From NCBI GenBank assembly GCA_934464585.1, contig CAKSJY010000016.1:1-19441 (forward strand): DNA of 19,441 nucleotides, read 5' to 3'. The notes beneath the pieces were generated by a model, which saw only the letters and a list, made by a program, of their open reading frames with translations, had not been told where the DNA came from and searched no databases. Every line of letters starts with the position of its first letter. Within the stretch, counting starts at the first letter, position 1. The position numbers and the translations under genes were made by a program. Source of the DNA: an uncultured Eubacteriales bacterium (GTDB lineage: Bacteria; Bacillota; Clostridia; Oscillospirales; Acutalibacteraceae). Shown one piece after another: positions 15,393 through 19,441 of the stretch.

Positions 15393-16253
15393 TTAAATTG
15401 TCCTTTCTGATAACTTTTGATTTAACACGCTATAGAAATTTCTATCTGTCAATTTAATAAATTTAGCTTGTTTGTGTGCAACCTTTATTTCTACTATTTG
15501 GTCCTTCAATATTCTAATTGATTTTTCACCATCAACCGTTAGATATACCTCTTGATCTGATTTTTCGCAAGTATAAACTGAAAGCTCAGCATTATCTCCA
15601 AATACAATTGATCTGGAAAAAAGAGAATGTGAACAAATCGGGGTAAGTAAAATACATCTCATATTAGGTTCAACAACCGGTCCTCCTGCCGATAAGGAAT
15701 AGGCGGTTGAACCTGTAGGTGTTGCAATTATTAATCCATCTGCCCTGTATTGATTTATTTTGTTATTATCAAATGAAACACTCAGATCAATTAATCCACA
15801 CATTTTACCATTAGAAAACACTGCGTCATTCAAAGCAAATATTTTTTTATTTTCACCATTTCCAACAATATTTACTTCCAACATCATCCTGTTTTCTACC
15901 AAGAAATCATTTGATACAATTTTAGTGAGTTCATATAGCTCATTTGGTTCTAAAGCAGCAACAAAGCCAACTCTCCCTAAATTAATGCCAAGAATAGGTT
16001 TATCATATTTACATGCGCATTTCGCAGTATGAATAATCGTCCCATCTCCGCCAATAGTAACCACTACGTCACAATTTTTTATCAATAGATCCTCACTTTC
16101 ATAAAAATCTATATTATCAATACATTCCAAATAATCCTTCAATTTAATTTCAAGCATTATTTGGGCACCAAGCAAAGCGAATTGTTTAATTACGTTATTT
16201 GTACAATCCCTAAATCCATTTTTACAAGTATTAGGAATTATCCCTATTCTCAT
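15393..16253 (-). CDS. nadK: NAD kinase
   Basis: Phosphorylates NAD to NADP. From the ATG at 16253 the protein has 286 residues. The hallmark GGDG is at 68-71, followed by NLGRVGF (91-97), ND at 142-143 in the dinucleotide-binding site, and the Gly-rich TPTGSTAYSLSAGGP (178-192). An in-frame ATG at 16268 would add five residues, but the codons between them hold GGTGA placed 5 nt before 16253, and MRIGIIPN is the normal family start. The gene overlaps the tlyA end by 23 nt and abuts argR. The tlyA-nadK-argR-recN order is common in clostridia. Confidence 0.95.
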   Translation of the reverse strand: MRIGIIPNTCKNGFRDCTNNVIKQFALLGAQIMLEIKLKDYLECIDNIDFYESEDLLIKNCDVVVTIGGDGTIIHTAKCACKYDKPILGINLGRVGFVAALEPNELYELTKIVSNDFLVENRMMLEVNIVGNGENKKIFALNDAVFSNGKMCGLIDLSVSFDNNKINQYRADGLIIATPTGSTAYSLSAGGPVVEPNMRCILLTPICSHSLFSRSIVFGDNAELSVYTCEKSDQEVYLTVDGEKSIRILKDQIVEIKVAHKQAKFIKLTDRNFYSVLNQKLSERTI

Positions 16254-17070
16254 ACGACTCACCGCCATTTAATTTTATGTGAGAATTTTGCACCACCTTT
16301 TCAATATCAAGCCACTCTAAATCACTTTTGCTGTCTGATTTTTTTATATATAACAAATATTCAATATTGCCCTCTGGGCCTTTAACCGGAGAGAAATCCA
16401 AACCCAATACATCAAATCCGTTTTCCAAAACAAAATCTACTATTTTTTGAATTACATTTCTATGAACTTCTGGGTCTCTTACTACTCCCTTTTTACCGAC
16501 ATTTTCCTTTCCGGCTTCAAATTGTGGTTTTATAAGACATACAGCAGTAGCCTCATCTTTTATTAATTTATATGCAACCGGCAGCACCAAGCATAGTGAG
16601 ATAAATGAAACGTCGACACTAAAAAAATCTATTTTATCAGTAATTTGCTCTTCTGTCACATATCTTATATTTGTTCTCTCAAAATTTACAACCCTTGGAT
16701 CTGTTCTAAGTTTCCAAGCAAGTTGTCCATAGCCAACATCTATAGAATAAACCCTTTTAGCTCCGTTTTGTAGCATACAATCTGTAAAGCCACCTGTAGA
16801 AGCTCCTATATCCATACATATTTTATCTTTTAAATCTATAGGAAATACCTTCATAGCCTTTTCCAGTTTATAGCCTCCACGACTTACATAGGGCATCTTT
16901 TTGCCTCTAAGTTCTATCTTTACATCCTCACTATAAACTGTTCCGGGCTTATCCGACTTTTCATTATTTACAAAGACTTTTCCTTCCATTATAAGAGCTT
17001 TTGCCTTTTCTCTGCTTTCCGCTATACCCTTTTCAAATACTAATAAATCAAGCCTCTTCTTTTGAGCCAT
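16231..17070 (-). CDS. tlyA: TlyA/YqxC-family rRNA 2'-O-methyltransferase
   Basis: An S4-domain RNA-binding protein fused to an FtsJ-like methyltransferase. Mycobacterial TlyA methylates C1409 of 16S and C1920 of 23S rRNA; which sites are used here is not evident. Of 279 residues, the S4 domain covers about 5-65, the linker has RGGYKLEKA, and MDIGASTGGF (86-95) binds SAM. Lys68, Asp153 and Lys181 (in IKPQFE) fit the K-D-K pattern of 2'-O-methyltransferases. No haemolysin function should be inferred from the historic name. GGAG lies 7 nt before the ATG; the start overlaps the dxs end by 23 nt and the stop overlaps nadK. Confidence 0.93.
   Translation of the reverse strand: MAQKKRLDLLVFEKGIAESREKAKALIMEGKVFVNNEKSDKPGTVYSEDVKIELRGKKMPYVSRGGYKLEKAMKVFPIDLKDKICMDIGASTGGFTDCMLQNGAKRVYSIDVGYGQLAWKLRTDPRVVNFERTNIRYVTEEQITDKIDFFSVDVSFISLCLVLPVAYKLIKDEATAVCLIKPQFEAGKENVGKKGVVRDPEVHRNVIQKIVDFVLENGFDVLGLDFSPVKGPEGNIEYLLYIKKSDSKSDLEWLDIEKVVQNSHIKLNGGESYENRDNS
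16259..16263 (-). promoter_or_regulatory. Ribosome binding site deciding the nadK start
   Basis: GGTGA on the minus strand, 5 nt before the ATG at 16253 and inside the tlyA 3' end. It makes the ATG at 16268 unlikely. Confidence 0.75.
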
Positions 17071-18931
17071 GTTTACACTCCATTAAAATTTTATTTATCA
17101 TTCCACTGTCGTCTAATCCTAAAGAATTAAGTGCGTTCACAACCGAATTTTGTGGTACAAATTCATCTTCAATCGCACTAATATAAAATTTTGCACCTAC
17201 ATTCATGTTTCTTAACACTTGTCCAAAATGTTCACCTATGCCACCATATTGCATTCCTTCTTCAAAGAAAAAGATCTTTTCGGCATTTCTTACAGCCTGA
17301 TATGCCTTTTCATCAATAGGTTTTATTTTATTTAATTTTACAACAAACAAGTCTATACCTTTTTCTTTTAACTTTTCCTTTGCTATGCATGCATATGAAA
17401 AAAGTCGCCCATAAGTCACAATTGCAATTTTTAAAGATTTATCACCATATACATCAAAATTATCGGTAGATTCCTTAAAATCTACAGGCTTATATAACTC
17501 TCCTCCACGTGGATACCTTATTGCTGCAACACCATCACAATGATAAATACATTCGCAAAGCATTGTACCAACTTCCTTATAGTATGATGGAGAAAATATC
17601 GTAACATTCGGAATTGTATTTAAAAACGCTGCATCAAACACTCCTTGATGGGTTTCACCGTCTTCTCCGACAATTCCTGCTCTATCAATTGCTAATACAA
17701 TATTTAGCTTTTGCAAGGCTGCGTCGTGTATAATTTGGTCATATCCTCTCTGCAAAAATGATGAATACACAGCAAATATAGGTTTCATTCCACCGGCTGC
17801 CAACCCTGAAGCAAATGTTATCGCATGTTCTTCTGCAATGCCGACATCGAAAAATCGATCTCTGTATTCATGGGCAAACTCTAAAAGGCCTGTCCCCATT
17901 TTCATTGCAGCTGTTATAGCACAGATTTTATCATCCTTCTGAGCAAAATCACAAATAGCATCACCAAAAACTTTTGAAAAGTTTGTTTTACTCAAACTTT
18001 GAGCTCCTCTACTGATATCAAATGGAGCAGTTCCATGATAAATTTTAGGATTTAATTCTGCAAAATGATAACCTTTGCCCTTTTGGGTAATAACATGAAC
18101 TAATACAGGTCTGTTTAATTTTTTCGCGTATTCAAATACTTTAACAAGTTTTTTAATATCATGTCCATCAAATGGACCATAATATAAAAATCCCATATCT
18201 TCAAACAATGTGCTATGATACAACATATTTCTTAGCACTGATTTTGACTTCAAAAGCAGTTTTCTTATTGGTCTGCCGATTAACGGCATATGAGTAAGCA
18301 ACGATTCCACATGATTTTTTATTCTAAGATATGTTGGTCTTGCTCTCATCTCCGCTAAATAACGAGCTATCGCTCCAACATTTCTTGAAATAGACATTTT
18401 ATTGTCATTTAAAACAACAATAAAATTCTTTTTAAATCTGCCGGCATTATTTAAACCTTCATATGCAAGTCCACCGGTCAGGGCACCATCACCTATGACA
18501 GCAACCACTGAACCCGAACGACCTGATATGTCTTTAGCCTTTGCAATACCAAATGCTGCAGATATAGAAGTACTACTATGTCCTGAATTAAATGAATCAT
18601 ATTCGCTTTCTTTCCTTTTTGGGAAACCTGACAGTCCGCCCTCTTTTCTAATTGTATGCATTTTATCTAATCTTCCTGTCAGAATTTTATGTGTATAACA
18701 CTGATGACCTACATCCCATACAATATCATCATCAACACTATTAAACACCTTATCCAATGCAACTGTAAGCTCTACTACACCCAAATTAGAAGCCAAATGA
18801 CCGCCATTTCTAGATACAACATATATAAGTTTTGAACGTATTTCAGAACAAAGTTTTTCTAAATCGCTATTAGACATACCTTTTAAATCTGCCGGAGATT
18901 TTATAGTATTAAGAAATTCATACTCATCCAA
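17048..18931 (-). CDS. dxs: 1-deoxy-D-xylulose-5-phosphate synthase
   Basis: First enzyme of the MEP pathway: a thiamine-diphosphate enzyme joining pyruvate and glyceraldehyde 3-phosphate. The 627-residue length is normal. GDG (147-149) with NDNKMS (175-180) is the cofactor and metal site, and GHQ (75-77) and NSGHSS (115-120) line the active site. Glu367 in IAEEHA is the catalytic glutamate, and DRAGIVGEDGETHQG (416-430) is the transketolase-type substrate loop. The start is TTG at 18931 with AGGTGGTGA 4 nt upstream. It follows ispA by 31 nt, placing precursor supply beside prenyl chain synthesis. Confidence 0.97.
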   Translation of the reverse strand: MDEYEFLNTIKSPADLKGMSNSDLEKLCSEIRSKLIYVVSRNGGHLASNLGVVELTVALDKVFNSVDDDIVWDVGHQCYTHKILTGRLDKMHTIRKEGGLSGFPKRKESEYDSFNSGHSSTSISAAFGIAKAKDISGRSGSVVAVIGDGALTGGLAYEGLNNAGRFKKNFIVVLNDNKMSISRNVGAIARYLAEMRARPTYLRIKNHVESLLTHMPLIGRPIRKLLLKSKSVLRNMLYHSTLFEDMGFLYYGPFDGHDIKKLVKVFEYAKKLNRPVLVHVITQKGKGYHFAELNPKIYHGTAPFDISRGAQSLSKTNFSKVFGDAICDFAQKDDKICAITAAMKMGTGLLEFAHEYRDRFFDVGIAEEHAITFASGLAAGGMKPIFAVYSSFLQRGYDQIIHDAALQKLNIVLAIDRAGIVGEDGETHQGVFDAAFLNTIPNVTIFSPSYYKEVGTMLCECIYHCDGVAAIRYPRGGELYKPVDFKESTDNFDVYGDKSLKIAIVTYGRLFSYACIAKEKLKEKGIDLFVVKLNKIKPIDEKAYQAVRNAEKIFFFEEGMQYGGIGEHFGQVLRNMNVGAKFYISAIEDEFVPQNSVVNALNSLGLDDSGMINKILMECKHGSKEEA

Positions 18932-18962
18932 TATATCACCACCTTTGCTATATAACCGAAGA

Positions 18963-19441
18963 TTAGTTTACCCTAACTAGCAATGATAAAGTAAGATTTT
19001 CTAAAAATTCGGTATTTAAATTCATTTGCTTCAAGGAATCTATAGCTTTATTTGTAAGATCCTTAGCCAAGGCTCTTGATTTTTCCAATCCTAATATTGA
19101 TACATATGTAGACTTATTGTTCGATTGATCACTGTGTGTAGGTTTTCCCAATACCTTTTCATCAGCTGTAACATCTAAAATATCATCTACTATCTGGAAT
19201 GCAAGCCCAAGATTTTCTGCAAAACTTGTAGCAAGTTCTATTATTTTCTCATCTGCACCTGCCAAGATACAGCCCATAACGCAGGCAGCCTTTATAAGTG
19301 CACCTGTTTTCTTTAAATCCATATTTTTTAGTATATCTAACTCTACCTTTTTTCCTTCAATTTGTAAATCTATAACCTGACCGCCTATCATTCCATAAAA
19401 TCCGGAACACTTTCCTAAAGTTCCAGCCGCCTTTATAATTC
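18963..19441 (-). CDS. ispA: Farnesyl/geranyl diphosphate synthase, C-terminal part (cut by window edge)
   Basis: The last 158 codons of a trans-prenyltransferase; the reading frame stays open to the window edge, so the N-terminal half and the first Asp-rich motif are outside. Visible are AAGTLGKCSG then GMIGGQVIDL, the KTGALIKAA segment, and FQIVDDILD with the second Asp-rich motif that binds magnesium and isopentenyl diphosphate, followed by KPTHSD. These match bacterial IspA (YqiD), which builds C15 chains for quinones and bactoprenol. A longer-chain product cannot be excluded without the first motif. An internal ATG at 19391 is not the start, because conserved residues continue upstream of it. 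Confidence 0.93.
   Translation of the reverse strand, partial: IIKAAGTLGKCSGFYGMIGGQVIDLQIEGKKVELDILKNMDLKKTGALIKAACVMGCILAGADEKIIELATSFAENLGLAFQIVDDILDVTADEKVLGKPTHSDQSNNKSTYVSILGLEKSRALAKDLTNKAIDSLKQMNLNTEFLENLTLSLLVRVN

Noticed and set aside
16231..17070. Haemolysin reading of TlyA
   Set aside because: The S4 plus FtsJ-like domains and catalytic residues indicate an rRNA methyltransferase; the haemolysin name is historic.

Overview
This window looks like the chromosome of a low-GC, endospore-forming Firmicute, most likely in class Clostridia. The DNA is AT-rich (about one third G+C by eye). Shine-Dalgarno sites of the GGAGG/AGGTGA type are strong, and TTG or GTG starts are frequent. The gene order follows two housekeeping clusters known from Bacillus and Clostridium. 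A 27-codon spoVM gene near the left end indicates sporulation. I cannot name a genus.

Every recognisable gene is on the minus strand, so the window reads biologically from right to left. First block (19441 to 13254): the 3' part of ispA, then dxs, tlyA, nadK, argR and recN, covering isoprenoid precursor synthesis, rRNA methylation, NADP supply, arginine regulation and DNA repair. Most junctions overlap or nearly abut, so this is almost certainly one transcription unit. The recN-yicC gap holds a consensus sigma-A promoter followed at once by a terminator-like hairpin.

Second block (13128 to 540): yicC, remA, gmk, rpoZ, priA, def, fmt, a yugP-type membrane zinc protease, rsmB, rlmN, prpC, prkC and rsgA. 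It covers RNA turnover, matrix/osmoprotection regulation, GMP kinase, RNA polymerase omega, replication restart, formyl-methionine addition and removal, rRNA methylation, the PASTA kinase/phosphatase pair, and 30S maturation. Compared with Bacillus subtilis, coaBC is missing between rpoZ and priA, rpe and thiN are missing after rsgA, and yugP sits between fmt and rsmB.

Third block (539 to 175): a possible promoter, an unrecognised 47-residue Cys-rich membrane microprotein, then spoVM behind a GGAGG site, closed by a 10-bp hairpin terminator. Both microgenes are easily missed because of their size.

Positions 1 to 174 hold no recognisable gene. They contain several inverted repeats and an unidentified open plus-strand frame that ends against the terminator. 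No tRNA, rRNA, CRISPR array, transposon or phage gene is visible. The best leads are the two microgenes and the promoter-into-hairpin arrangement upstream of yicC; the rest is ordinary core genome.
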